Source: Nemania diffusa
Lineage: Eukaryota; Ascomycota; Sordariomycetes; Xylariales; Xylariaceae
Length of the DNA stretch: 64,000 nucleotides
Assembly: GCA_038501195.1 (NCBI GenBank)
Contig: JBBPUQ010000002.1
Span: 5,285,001-5,349,000, forward strand
Direction of reading: 5' to 3'
In this document: in pieces, positions 34,190-44,980 of the stretch
How positions within the stretch are numbered: position 1 is the stretch's first letter
Layout of the letters: every line of letters starts with the position of its first letter
Notes under the pieces: model-generated
Seen by the model: only the letters and a program-made list of their open reading frames with translations
Told to the model about the DNA's origin: nothing
The model's database searches: none
Position numbers and translations under genes: made by a program

Positions 34190-35005
34190 ATGGAACATCA
34201 AGACCAATCCTCTCAGCAAGGGCTTGTGGTTATCCACGCAGCTCTGTTTCGTATGGGCACAACGTCTTGCGCCAGCGCCTACAGAACGTTAGGCTACACA
34301 GTCCACCATGGCGTGGACGACATCCGTGGCAACCCCTGGGTTCTCGTAGAGCAAGCAGCGGAGGCCACCTGGCCCTCGATACCCGGGGCGACACCGAGGC
34401 CGCCATACACGCGACAAGACTGGGATCACCTGTGGGGCTCCAAATACGACATAGTCACCGACTTGGCCTCACCCTTCGTCCCCGAGCTCATAAATGCCTA
34501 CCCGGACGCCAAAGTAGTCGTTGTGCAACGAGACTTCGACTCCTGGTGGCCAAGTTTCAGATCACAGCTTTTGACTACGCTGTTCTCTTCCTCCCCTCTG
34601 GTTGCTATCGGTCTCTTTCTCGAATGGCACATCAACGGCGTTCGCGCCGGCTACGCGATGAAGAAAGTCCACTTCGGTTTCTTCGGAGCCAAGAGCCTCG
34701 AGGAAATCGAAGCGAACGCGCGCGCGACGTACGTGAGGTACTTTGAGACTGTAAGGCAGATGGTTCCTCCCGAGAGGAGGCTCGAGTATAACATGGATGA
34801 CGGATGGGAGCCGTTGTGCGCGTTCCTCGGAAAGGAGATCCCTGACATTCCTTTCCCGCGATTGAATGTGAGGAGGAGCCGCACGGAAACGCCGGAGGCG
34901 CGGCGGAAGAGAAAAATGAAGAAAACAGTCAAAAGAGCCGTGCCGTTAGTTTTTGCGCTCCTAGGCGTTGTGGCGGCTGTATACTACAGGAGGTCCCTAA
35001 ATTAA
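34190..35005 (+). CDS. P-loop sulfotransferase-family protein with C-terminal anchor
   Basis: Member of the fungal/animal sulfotransferase-like family (Sulfotransfer_4 type), P-loop proteins that bind PAPS; the substrate is unknown. It is a single exon of 271 aa. The frame extends upstream only to a GTG, so ATG 34190 is chosen. A P-loop-like HAALFRMGTTS lies at residues 16-26, where relatives have G.G.GRTGT.S, so the first glycines are lost. PYTRQDWDHLWGSKYDIVTDL and YPDAKVVVVQRDFDSWWPSF follow the family pattern (YPDAKVIL..RD...W). A basic stretch (EARRKRKMKKTVKRA) and a single hydrophobic segment (VPLVFALLGVVAAVYY) end the protein, so it is probably tail-anchored with the catalytic part in the cytosol. 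The altered P-loop leaves catalytic activity uncertain. Confidence 0.8.
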   Translation: MEHQDQSSQQGLVVIHAALFRMGTTSCASAYRTLGYTVHHGVDDIRGNPWVLVEQAAEATWPSIPGATPRPPYTRQDWDHLWGSKYDIVTDLASPFVPELINAYPDAKVVVVQRDFDSWWPSFRSQLLTTLFSSSPLVAIGLFLEWHINGVRAGYAMKKVHFGFFGAKSLEEIEANARATYVRYFETVRQMVPPERRLEYNMDDGWEPLCAFLGKEIPDIPFPRLNVRRSRTETPEARRKRKMKKTVKRAVPLVFALLGVVAAVYYRRSLN

Positions 35006-36457
35006 CAGTTTAATGTGCTCCGATATGGTGCAATACACTCTTGGCGACGGGGTCATTAGAGAGAAGAACTGAGTGTAGGGAAAATTCGCGAGCCTATTTT
35101 GGCTGAACAAAGGGTTCTGCGTCGCGTCGTAGTAGCCTCCTACAAAGGCGCCGATGCAACGGTACGCTCAAGTTCCGTAGGTGTCTGCGGCAAGGTTGCG
35201 ATGGATGATTCACGGTCGAATACGCTGACTGGGATGAAGCTGTTGATCGCGAGGTAGACACTTGCCGTCTGCGCTGGAGGCGGTGCATAATCCACCACTC
35301 TGGTGCATGCCACCGGACACCAATTAGCGTGCAGGCGGCGTAGGCATTGGTCCGTATCCTCGTTTGAAGTCGGATTGTTATCGTACCTCGTCGGCACGCC
35401 GTGTAATAGCAACTATGATAATTCTCTATATGTTGCTTCCCCTACGGGTTCTTGTCGGAGGCTGAAAATCACTTGCAAACCCCCGGCCTACTAGATTAAT
35501 AATCAGAAACAACAATGATTCAAAGATTTATCTAAAAAAATCTATAGTATTGATAAACGAGTCGATGGGTGTTTATTCCTGGGACTTCAAGGGGTCCTTA
35601 AACGAACGTGTGTGCTCGTCTTAGAGCCCATAGGTGCTACCCACAGACCACCCTAGGACTTCTTCACTTAAGTAACGCAACTCACAATAATATACTCAGC
35701 GAGGGATTATTTCTCCTGCAAGGCTGCAAGGTGAGCGCGACAATAATCAATGCCTTCAACGGTTCGAGCTGCGTGAACTGCATGGATGGCGCTGTACGCC
35801 GGAATCTCAAATGTGACATGGGCGCTAATGGCTTCCGCTTGAAATGCCGCGTCGCGGGCCGAGCCTTCGCAAGTCCTTCAGACGCCGGGGTCCGAGAGTA
35901 TGAGGCCCATACTTTACAAAGGTTTGGTAGTTCCACTGACCTGCATAGGAGCCGCACGATTACGTGTGCTTAGATATTGCCGGTAGGCGCCTGGCGCCGT
36001 CGAGATCGATTCTCAAACTACCTAGTAGAGATGCTATTGTCTTAATCATAGTCTATGCTTAAACCTGTTGGCTGGGATTATGTACTTGAGAAATATTATG
36101 GGTCCAGCCCTATTAACCCCACTTAGTATACCTACATGGGTATCTAGGTATCTAATAGAGCGTTGAATCTATATCTACGGTTTTAATGTCCTTATATAGA
36201 CATAATACTTTTTAAATTTTAACGGTAACATTAGTTTCATATAACCTCTATCTTTTATTTATAGTTCATAGTCGTATGTTTGTAATTAGGTGCGGGGCGG
36301 TAGAACTATGGTAAAGGCACCAAAGAGAGCTAACCTCAGCAGCTTGTCTAAGATTTGTACCGTAGGTACCTCCGCGTATGTAAGAAGGCTGCCGTATCTA
36401 CAACTTATTTGATCCTGCGTCGCAATGTAACCTCGTTATCCCAAGCATCATCATCAC
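35006..36457. other. intergenic with a gene fragment
   Basis: No intact gene is seen. A coding-like fragment at 35707-35877 is listed separately. From 36000 to 36460 the sequence is AT-rich and featureless. A frame at 35140-35412 (minus) has no recognisable domain. Confidence 0.5.
35707..35877 (-). pseudogene. coding-like fragment, unknown family
   Basis: A minus-strand frame running from just after a TGA (35878-35880) to a TAA (35707-35709) encodes about 56 residues of ordered, protein-like sequence (ISAHVTFEIPAYSAIHAVHA, then VEGIDYCRAHLAALQEK at the end). It has no start codon of its own. It looks like the C-terminal end of a larger protein whose upstream part is lost, frameshifted or in an exon I cannot place. 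The family is not recognised. Confidence 0.35.
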
Positions 36458-36970
36458 CTAGAAGCACTGTCCGGATATAAGCATGGAGACTGGACTTGGA
36501 TAAAGAGCTAGAAAGTGTTTGTAACCGGGAAGCCTGAATATGTGAATAGCAATAAATGTCTTATCATCTACCCATAAGATGATTCCTGACAGGCCAACTG
36601 AGTCAGGTGGATGATCATAGTCGTCATTCTCGTTGTCGAGAATGGTAGGCAGGAGTATTCTGTAGCGCTTATTCGTCTTTGTATTAAAAGCTTCGTATAC
36701 TAAATAAAAATTTGTAGTACCATTTATTTTTGCTTGAATATTAACTGTAGATGCATCAACATGATGTGTGCTATGAAATATTACGATCATAGTTCGTGCT
36801 GATGAAGCAGCCTTCTTCTCGACAACTGTCCACTTATAGAAGTCCCAGCTTGTCCTCTTCTTCGATTTCTCGCACACCTTAGGCATCAACTGATCAAGGT
36901 TCTTTGCGAAGGACGCGTTTTTCTTAGTGCGAACTAACAAGTCGAGAATCCCTTGTTTATATTCATACAT
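36458..36970 (-). CDS. hypothetical protein, 170 aa
   Basis: A single open frame from an ATG at 36970, with no family that I recognise. It is lysine-, asparagine- and tyrosine-rich with one short hydrophobic stretch (SGIILWVDDKTFIAIHIF) and no signal peptide. Codons favour A/T, unlike neighbouring genes, matching the AT-rich surroundings. The length exceeds what I expect by chance here, but this could be a remnant of a transposon-borne or decaying gene. A lineage-specific small protein is equally possible. Confidence 0.4.
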   Translation of the reverse strand: MYEYKQGILDLLVRTKKNASFAKNLDQLMPKVCEKSKKRTSWDFYKWTVVEKKAASSARTMIVIFHSTHHVDASTVNIQAKINGTTNFYLVYEAFNTKTNKRYRILLPTILDNENDDYDHPPDSVGLSGIILWVDDKTFIAIHIFRLPGYKHFLALYPSPVSMLISGQCF

Positions 36971-37771
36971 GACGAATTCAAGGAGTCACGGTATCGATCT
37001 ATCACTAGGTATTCGAATTTTCGAGCTTCGATTCCAAGATAGTACACGCTTTATGATTGCTTACCTAAGCCTAAGCCGCCTTCTATGGTAGTCTGACCGG
37101 GCTAACATTTATCTAAAGGGGTAGATCCCGTCTCGGCGGCCGGCCGCCAAGCCCCGACAGCACCGGTCGATCGGGAGCATCCACCATTTCACATTCCTTC
37201 CCGCGACGGGCCAAGCGAGCCAATGAAGAGAATAACACGGCTGGAAAATATAGTGAAGAAGGGAGCCGTCGCCTGATGGAATAACCGTAGTAAGACTGAG
37301 TTTGCACTTGTCTTCTCCGCCGTGTTGGACGCCAAGACCCTTGTGGTTAACGGTGTGGAACTAGCCGAGTCCATGGGAGCTGTCTCTCATTAATAAGTGA
37401 ACAATAAGTGAACGGCAAAGTATCTGAATTTAGCATCAAATAATCCTTACTTTAGTCGATGAGCGAAGAATTAGAACTGGCTTTTTATGGGCAACCGAAA
37501 ACGGAAAAATGCGATCTATGATCTCTCGTGCCCATTCTCCTCTCAGTCGTGTTCTTCTATGCTTGTGATCTCATCTGTATGAATTGTTCGCATGCAAATT
37601 GTCTAGTTATTGATTCATTCGTCACAATTGAGGCTGTTATTTATGCCATTGAATGAGCAACCCCCACGGATTCCATGATACGGCGTGTTGCTGCAGTACA
37701 TGTAGATCCCGGATGATGTGAAATTCATATATCCAAAAACCTGGTCCAAACCCGGTTGATCGCATCAAATC
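36971..37771. other. intergenic, no gene seen
   Basis: It holds only frames of about 60 codons without domains. It includes the downstream region of the lactonohydrolase-like gene. A short GC-rich island lies at 37120-37210. Confidence 0.5.
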
Positions 37772-39167
37772 TTACTCTATAATTGGTCCCTTCAATGCCC
37801 ATCGTATCCTCGCCACTCCCCCTATCCCCACAGCCCATAGCTCATCCAACCCCCTCCCGGCCCACGCAATGTTGATCACTGTGAAATTCGTCTGTACCCT
37901 GACGAGGGGCTCGCCATTTGCCGAGACGATGTCAACCCCATGTCCCGTGGCCGTAGCAATGTAGCCCTCTCTCGAGATCTTAACGCCGTCTGGCGCATAG
38001 TCCATGGCAAGATATATAGGGCGTTTATTCAATAAGGCCTTCCGCGATTTCGATACGTCGTACGCGTAGAGCGTGCGCGGCCCCGTGGAGTTCATGTGTA
38101 TTGGTGGCGCCGGGTCCACGCGCCCGTCAATTACCGAGGATCCGGCACCAGTATCGCTCAGATACAGCGTTTTCTTGTCCGGGGAGAAAGCAATACCGTT
38201 AGGCTCAAGAAGAGAATCTTCGACGAGTGTCACGAGACCGGAGGATGTGTTGAACCTATATGTTCCGCAGCCGTGCTGCGGCGCATATGTATTGACCTCG
38301 ATAGGGCGGCCGTAATCTGTGTTGATCAGCATTCAGTAGCTACGCCATGCAACAATTAGCGATCCTTTTTTACTTACTGTTGTCGGTGAACCAGATCTGC
38401 CCGTCATCGTCGATGTCCATATCGTCCGCTGAATTGAAATAATACCCATAGTAATTGTTTAAAAGCACGTTGCTTTCGCCCGTGCGCGGGTCTAAAGTGT
38501 AGATACCGGGGCGGAAGCTGTGCCCTTCTAGAGAGCCATTTCCCCCAACAGTAGAAAAGTAGATCAAGCCCTTGTGGTACCTAGCGCCAGCCGCGGCGTA
38601 AATAGGTGGATTGGCGAGCCGTTCTGACAACGTGGGTGGATCATGATTCAAGTCGACGACTAGCTGCGGGAGGAAGCCTGTTTGCAGCCGGGAGAAATAT
38701 AGCTCGTTCGTAGTTGGGGAGTAGACTGGCGCCTCGTGAGATAGCTTCTCTACTTCGAACATGAAATCTACCGACGGATTCCGCCCCAGGATCTGAAGGC
38801 CAGCATCGAAGTCCCAGACGAGGAAATTCGCGTCCGAGATATATGTCATCGTTGGCTCACCCGGGGCGGAAGTCGACGGATAGGTGTCTCCATCGCCTAG
38901 CACATTTCGCACTTTTCTTTCGAAATCGCCGCGGATGAGAGATCCATATCGATTAATACAGACGACCTGCGGGAAACTGTATCCCGGGCAATTTACCGCG
39001 AACGGCGATTGATCGCCTTCATTGTCTTGGGCGACTTCATTTGTTTTTTGAAATGGGATCTGAGGATTATTGTTGTCGTCAGGGAGCAAGTCAGAAGCGC
39101 CGGAGGTAAGCCAAGATGCGGCGAGAAGAGAGGCTAACAACTTTAGCATGAAGTGTCGAAAATCCAT
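37772..39167 (-). CDS. secreted SMP-30/gluconolactonase-like protein
   Basis: Beta-propeller lactone hydrolase-like protein (SMP-30/gluconolactonase/lactonohydrolase family), which hydrolyses lactone rings in a metal-dependent way. Two exons on the minus strand, 38378-39167 and 37772-38316, are separated by a 61-bp GTAAGT...CAG intron. The junction restores WFTDNNYG, the family's (W/Y)FTDP.YG motif; total 444 aa. The N-terminus (MLKLLASLLAASWLTSGAS) is a signal peptide, so it is exported. Further propeller blades show ADDMDIDDDGQIWFTD and LEPNGIAFSPDKKTLYLSDTG, which supply the Asn and Asp metal-site positions of the family. The protein is intact although its start codon lies only about 250 bp from the RIP-mutated block, so leakage of mutation or silencing into its promoter is possible. 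Substrate unknown. Confidence 0.85.
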
Positions 39168-39403
39168 CTTGTAAAGTTAAAGGCCGATTCAGTTCCAACA
39201 GCTTCAAAACGCGGAATTTAGTTAAGTTTCCCCTCAAAGCAGACGGGAGCTATACTTATTTCTCTATATGCATATGAGCTGAATAAACCCCCCGCCCAGC
39301 CCCTGTCCGGCGTAGCAGCCCCTCGGCAGCCGAGCCTGGCAAGCCATATCCGCAGTCCGCTTAGATCGGCAAAAGCTCGCGATCCGTCGTGCACTGGGCT
39401 GGG

Positions 39404-39413
39404 CCATACATAC
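39404..39413. repeat. possible target-site duplication, left copy
   Basis: CCATACATAC here matches CTATACATAC at 63464-63473 in the same orientation, with one C/T difference. The two copies flank the AT-rich block, as a target-site duplication would. The spacing to the inverted repeat differs by two bases between the sides, and the motif is simple, so it is tentative. Confidence 0.35.
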
Positions 39414-39416
39414 GGC

Positions 39417-39449
39417 AACCCAAAGGGCCAACTGTTCGAAAACTAATTT
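39417..39449 (+). repeat. left terminal inverted repeat (33 bp)
   Basis: It begins AACCCAAAGGGCCAAC and ends GAAAACTAATTT. It matches the reverse complement of 63430-63462 at 32 of 33 positions; the sole difference is C (left) against T (right). The left copy sits at the exact switch from normal to AT-rich sequence. Confidence 0.9.
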
Positions 39450-40907
39450 CTTATTAAAATAACATTTAAGAAGTATAGAAATACCTCTTATAAATAAGTA
39501 TTATAGTTGTTTTTGAGTTAGCGTATATAATGCAGCTAAAAATAGTAAAAACTATTAATATATATAAAATATTTATTATTATTAATTTTTTTTTTAGCTA
39601 CAATAATTTATTTTCTAATAAGTTTTAAAAATATATTTATATAACTTTATATAAAAGTATTAATTAATATATTAATATATATAAACTTTTATATATATTA
39701 TTAATTATTAATAAATATTACTATGTTATATAATTTTATATTATATATATAGCAAAATATTATTATATAAAAGTTATAAAAATAAACTTTGTTTAATTAA
39801 AATTTAAATAAAGCAAGCTATAGCTAATTTTGTTAAAACTTATTATTAATAAAAATAAACTATTTAAATTTAGTATAAACAATAAATAGCTAAATTTTAA
39901 TAGAAAAATTGTAGTAATAATAAAATTATTAATATTTAATTTTAATATTAAAATAATAAAAGTTTAAAATATTTATATAATTATAACAATTTTAATAGTT
40001 ATATTATAAAAACTTAGAGCTTTTTTAATAGTTTTTGTAAAAATAACTTCAATAATATTTATTGTTATATTAAAAACAATATTATATATATAATTTTATA
40101 TAACTTTAATATTATTTAAACTAATATATATAAATTATTTTTTGCTTTATTATTTTAAAAAAAGTTTAAATTAAAAGCGTTTTTATTTATTGCAATATTA
40201 AAACAAGTCGTTAATAGTAAGTATTAGTTGTTGCAGCTTATATAGTTTTTAACTAAATTAATATTAAAAATTGTTAAGTTTATATAAATTTAAAAAGCTA
40301 TAGCTTTTTTAATAAATATATTTTTTTTAGTTTTAATATTTTTAATAGTATTTATTTTTGCTACTAATACTTTTTATTAATAATATTATATGTTTTTTAT
40401 AAAAAACAAAAAAGATTTAAATATATAAAAGTTTATAAATATTTATATAATTTTATATAAATATATATTAATATTTATAGCTAATAATAAAAATGTAAAA
40501 ACTATAAAACTATTTAAAATTATTTTAGAAATATTTAAATAAGTTATTATTAACTAGTTTAAGCATTTTTGTTAATAAATTAACTAAAAATTAAATAGTT
40601 ACAAAAAAAATAAAAAAAAAATATTTTTATATAAGTATATATAATAATAAATAATTATATTAAATTTAATTTAAGTTTTTATAAATTAATATTAAAGTTT
40701 ATAAATTAATATATATTTAAATTAAAGTTTTAAAAGTTAATATATTTTTAAATAAAATAAAATTAATAGTTATAAAAACTTTGTAAAAGTTTTTTTTTAT
40801 TTAAATTTAATAAATAAAATTAAATAATTAAATTAATAAATAATTTTTTATAATATAAAGTTTTAATTTTAATAAATGTAAAATTTTATAATATTAAAAG
40901 TAATAAA

Positions 40908-41240
40908 TTTATTAAATTAATTAATTTTTAAAAATAATTATAAATAAAATTATAAAATTAAAAAAAATATTAATATTTTATAAATTAATAACTATTTATT
41001 TTTATTATTTTTATTTAAATTTTTATTAATTAAAAATTTTATAATTTATATAAAATCTTATATAAATTTATTTAAAAATTATAAAACTTTTAATTAATAA
41101 AAATTTAAATAAAAATAAAAATAATAAAAATAAATAATTATTAATTTATAAAATATTATATAATTTTTAAAATATTAATATTTTTTTAAATTTTATAATT
41201 TTATTTATAATTATTTTTAAAAATTAATTAATTTAATAAA
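40908..41240. repeat. large palindrome / inverted repeat
   Basis: The left arm 40908-41048 matches the reverse complement of 41077-41240 almost throughout, apart from a short insertion in the right arm. The centre near 41055 is itself self-complementary (TTTATATA...TATATAAA). Because AT-only sequence pairs easily by chance, the length and ordered match (141 against 164 bp) are what make this a true inverted duplication. Confidence 0.7.
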
Positions 41241-41652
41241 CTTTTTATTTTTAATATAATATTAATAATTTTATTAATAATTTATATATAATAATATTAT
41301 TAATTATTTCTAAAAATTAATTAAATTAATATAAAAATAAATAAAAATTTATTATTATTATTTAAATTTTTTTATAATTTTTAATATTAATATATTATTT
41401 TTTTAAGTTTTATTTATTTTTATAAATTTATTAATATATATTTTAATTTATATATAAAATTATATAATATAAATAAATTATAAAAATATAATTTATAAAA
41501 AAAGTAGTTATTTTATATAATATAAATATATTTTATATTAATTATAATAAAAATATTTAAATATAATAAAATTATATTTTTAAACTTTTTAAAATATTAT
41601 TATTTATTAATAATTTATTAATAATATTTAAATATTAAATATTAAAATTGTT

Positions 41653-41956
41653 ATATTTTTATAATTTTTAAATAAATAAAAGAATTTAATATATAATTAA
41701 TATAAAAGTTTTATTATTTAAATTTATAAAAATAAAAAATATTAATTTAATATATAATATATATATATATAATTTATAAATTAAAAAGTTTATTTTATTT
41801 AATTAAATTAAATTAAAATAAAAAGTTAATTTATATATAATAAATATAATTAAATAATAATTAAATTAAATATATTATAAATAAATTAATTAAAAAATAA
41901 AAACAAAGCTTTTATATATAAATAATAAAAGTTTAATTATATATTTATTATATATA
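41653..41956. repeat. older dispersed repeat, copy 1
   Basis: 41653-41768 matches 59281-59394 in direct orientation, with a few substitutions and small indels. 41835-41956 matches 43721-43846. Both parts share the phrase TTTATATATAAATAATAAAA with a third place near 59447. These look like decayed copies (perhaps LTRs) of an element older than the two resolved retrotransposons. Confidence 0.5.
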
Positions 41957-43720
41957 ATAATTAATTAAATTATATAATTAATAAAATAAATTTTTATTAT
42001 TTAATTATAAATAAATTATTAATAATGTTTTAATAGTTAATATTAATTTAATATATAATTTTATAATAAAATAATTTATTAATAAAAAAAACTAAAAAAA
42101 AGTTTTTATTTTATTATTAATAAAAGTTATTATAATATAAAACTTTTTTTTATTAAAATAATTTTTAATTATATATAATATATATTATTAATATTATTAA
42201 AAATATTAATAATATTAATTTTTTTTATTATAATTATAAATTTAATTTATTTATATATTAATAAATTTAATAATATATATATAATTTTAATATTTTATTA
42301 TATAATAAAATAAATTAAATATATAAAAAATTAATTAAAAATAATAGTTAATATTATAAATTATTTATATTTTATTTAATTAATTTAAAAAATATATTAT
42401 ATATAATATATTTTATTAATATTATTAAAAATATTAATAATATTAATTTTTTAATTATATTTATAAATATATATAAATATTATTTTATTTATAAATATTA
42501 ATTAATATAATTTATTTTAATTTATTTAAATAAATAATAAAATAATAAAAGAATAATTAAATTATATTTTAATGTATTTATTTTTTAAAATTAAATATTT
42601 ATAATTATATTAATATAATTAATAATAATTATATAGTTATTTTTATTAATTTATTAATATTTTATTAAATATAATATTATTATAAATAAATTAATAATAA
42701 TTATTTAATAATTAATATTAATTTAATATATAAGTTTTTAATATATTAATAAATTATAAAAAATATAATATTAATAATAAATTTAAAAATTAAATAATAT
42801 TATATATTTTTAAATTTAAAATTAAAAAATATATTTAACTTTTTTAATTAAATTAATATATTTATATAAAAACTTTTTAATTTATTATTTTAATTTTTTT
42901 ATTAAATTTTAAATAAATTTATTATTTTAAATAAACAATAAAATTTTTTTATTTAAATATAAATATATTTTATAATATAAATTATAATATTATTTATAAA
43001 TTTATATAATAAAATAATTTATTAAAAAAATAAAAAAAATATTATAAAAGTTTTTATTATATATTAATATTAATAATATAATTTTTTATTAAAATAATTA
43101 ATATAATAAATAAAAATTAAAAAATTATTATAATTTATTTTAAAAATATATTATTTTTATATAAATTTATTTATTTAATATTTTTAAAAACTTTTATTAA
43201 TATAAAAAACTTAAAAAATAATTAATTAATATAAATTAATAAAAAATAAAAAAAACTATAATTATAATATATAATTTATATAATTTTTTTTATTTTTTAT
43301 ATTATTAATATTAAAAATAATTATAAATTAATTTTAAATATTAATAAAAATATTAATAATAAATAAAATATATTATTAATTTAATGTTTTATAAATAATA
43401 TTTTTATATATTATATTATATAAAAAATTATTATATTTAATTATTTAATATTATTTATATATATAAATATATATAATTATATTTTTTAAAAATTATTTAA
43501 TAAATAAAAAAATTTAAAAAATTAATTAAAATTTATAAAATTTAAATATATATATATATATATAAATAATTTATATATAATTATAATAATATTTTAAATA
43601 ATTTTATAAATAATTTATTTTAAAAAAATATTAAAACTTTATTATTATTAATTAAATATTATATATTTTTAATTTTAAATTTTTAATAATTATTATTTAA
43701 TATTTAAAGATTTTTTATAA

Positions 43721-43846
43721 ATATAATAAATATAATTAAATAATAATTAAATTAAATATATTATTAATATATTAATTAAAATTTTAAAAAAAAAAACATT
43801 TATATATAAATAATAAAATTTTAATTATATATTTATTATATATATA
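43721..43846. repeat. older dispersed repeat, copy 2 (partial)
   Basis: Direct repeat of 41835-41956, about 1.89 kb downstream, with a 4-bp length difference. The part equivalent to 41653-41768 is not evident upstream of it. Confidence 0.5.
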
Positions 43847-44705
43847 ATATAAAAAATAATAAAAACTATATAAATTATATATTATAATTATAATTTTTTT
43901 TTATTTTTTATTAATTTATATTAAATATTAATAAATAAAAAATTATATTATTATTTTTTTATATTAATTATAATTAATTATAATTTAATAACTTTATTAT
44001 TAAATTTTTATTTTTTAAATTATATATTTTATAAATTTATTAAAATTATTTTTAAAAGTTTAATTTTTTTATAATTTAAATAATTATATATATTAAAATT
44101 TTTATTTTTTTATTTTTAATTTTATATAAATATTTATATTTATATTAATTTATTAATATTTTATTAAATTATAATATTATTATAATTAAATTAAAATTAA
44201 TTATAAAAATTTAATTATAATTTATAATATTAATTTAATATATAATTTTTTAATAAAACTTAAATAAAATTAAAAAAGTTTTAATTATATATTATAATAA
44301 ATAATAATATAACTTTTTATTTAAAATAATTAATATAATAATAAAAAATTAAATTATTATATTAATATTTTTAATATTATATTATTTTTAAATTATTAAA
44401 TTAATTAATTTAAATTATATATTATAATTATATTTTTTTTATTAATATAATAATTTATAAATTAAATTAAAATTAATTTATAATATTATTTTTTAAAAAT
44501 TATTATTTAAAATATTTTTTAAAATATTAATTTATTAATAAATTATTTTTTTTTATATTAATTTTTTATTATTATTATATTATATAATTATTATATAATA
44601 TTTAAAATTTTTAAATAATTATTAAATATTTTATATAAAATTATTATTTATTAAATAATAAATTATTAACTTTTTATTATTTATATATTATATAATTTAT
44701 AATTA

Positions 44706-44980
44706 TAATAAATGCAATCAAAAGTAGTTAAATAAAGTAGTAATAAAAAGTAAAATATAAATTTAATAGAAAAAAAAACTTGTAGCAATTTTTAAAACTT
44801 AAAGTTTAAGTATATATATAGATTTTTGTAAGTTTTTATAAGTTTTTATAAGTTTTTATTTAATTTATAAATATATATAAATATTACTTTTTTTATAAAT
44901 ATTAACTAATATAGCTTATTTTAAAAGTATATTACTTTTATATAAGCTTTTTTATTTAAAACTTTTAAAAGTTTTTATTA
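44706..44980. repeat. LTR of retrotransposon 1, left
   Basis: Direct repeat of 52552-52826 at a constant offset of 7846 bp. Substitutions against the right copy are almost all transitions; for example, TGCAATCAAAAGTAG (44713) is TATAATTAAAAATAA on the right. The left copy keeps more of the unmutated bases near its start. Confidence 0.85.

Larger units (their letters stand above)
39450..44700. other. AT-rich RIP-degraded sequence left of the first retrotransposon
   Basis: No gene. Up to about 40650 scattered G/C remain (for example around 40165-40235). From there to 44700 G and C are nearly absent. It contains the palindrome at 40908-41240, the older repeats at 41653-41956 and 43721-43846, and a 38-bp motif repeated exactly at 42186-42223 and 42415-42452. 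Confidence 0.7.
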
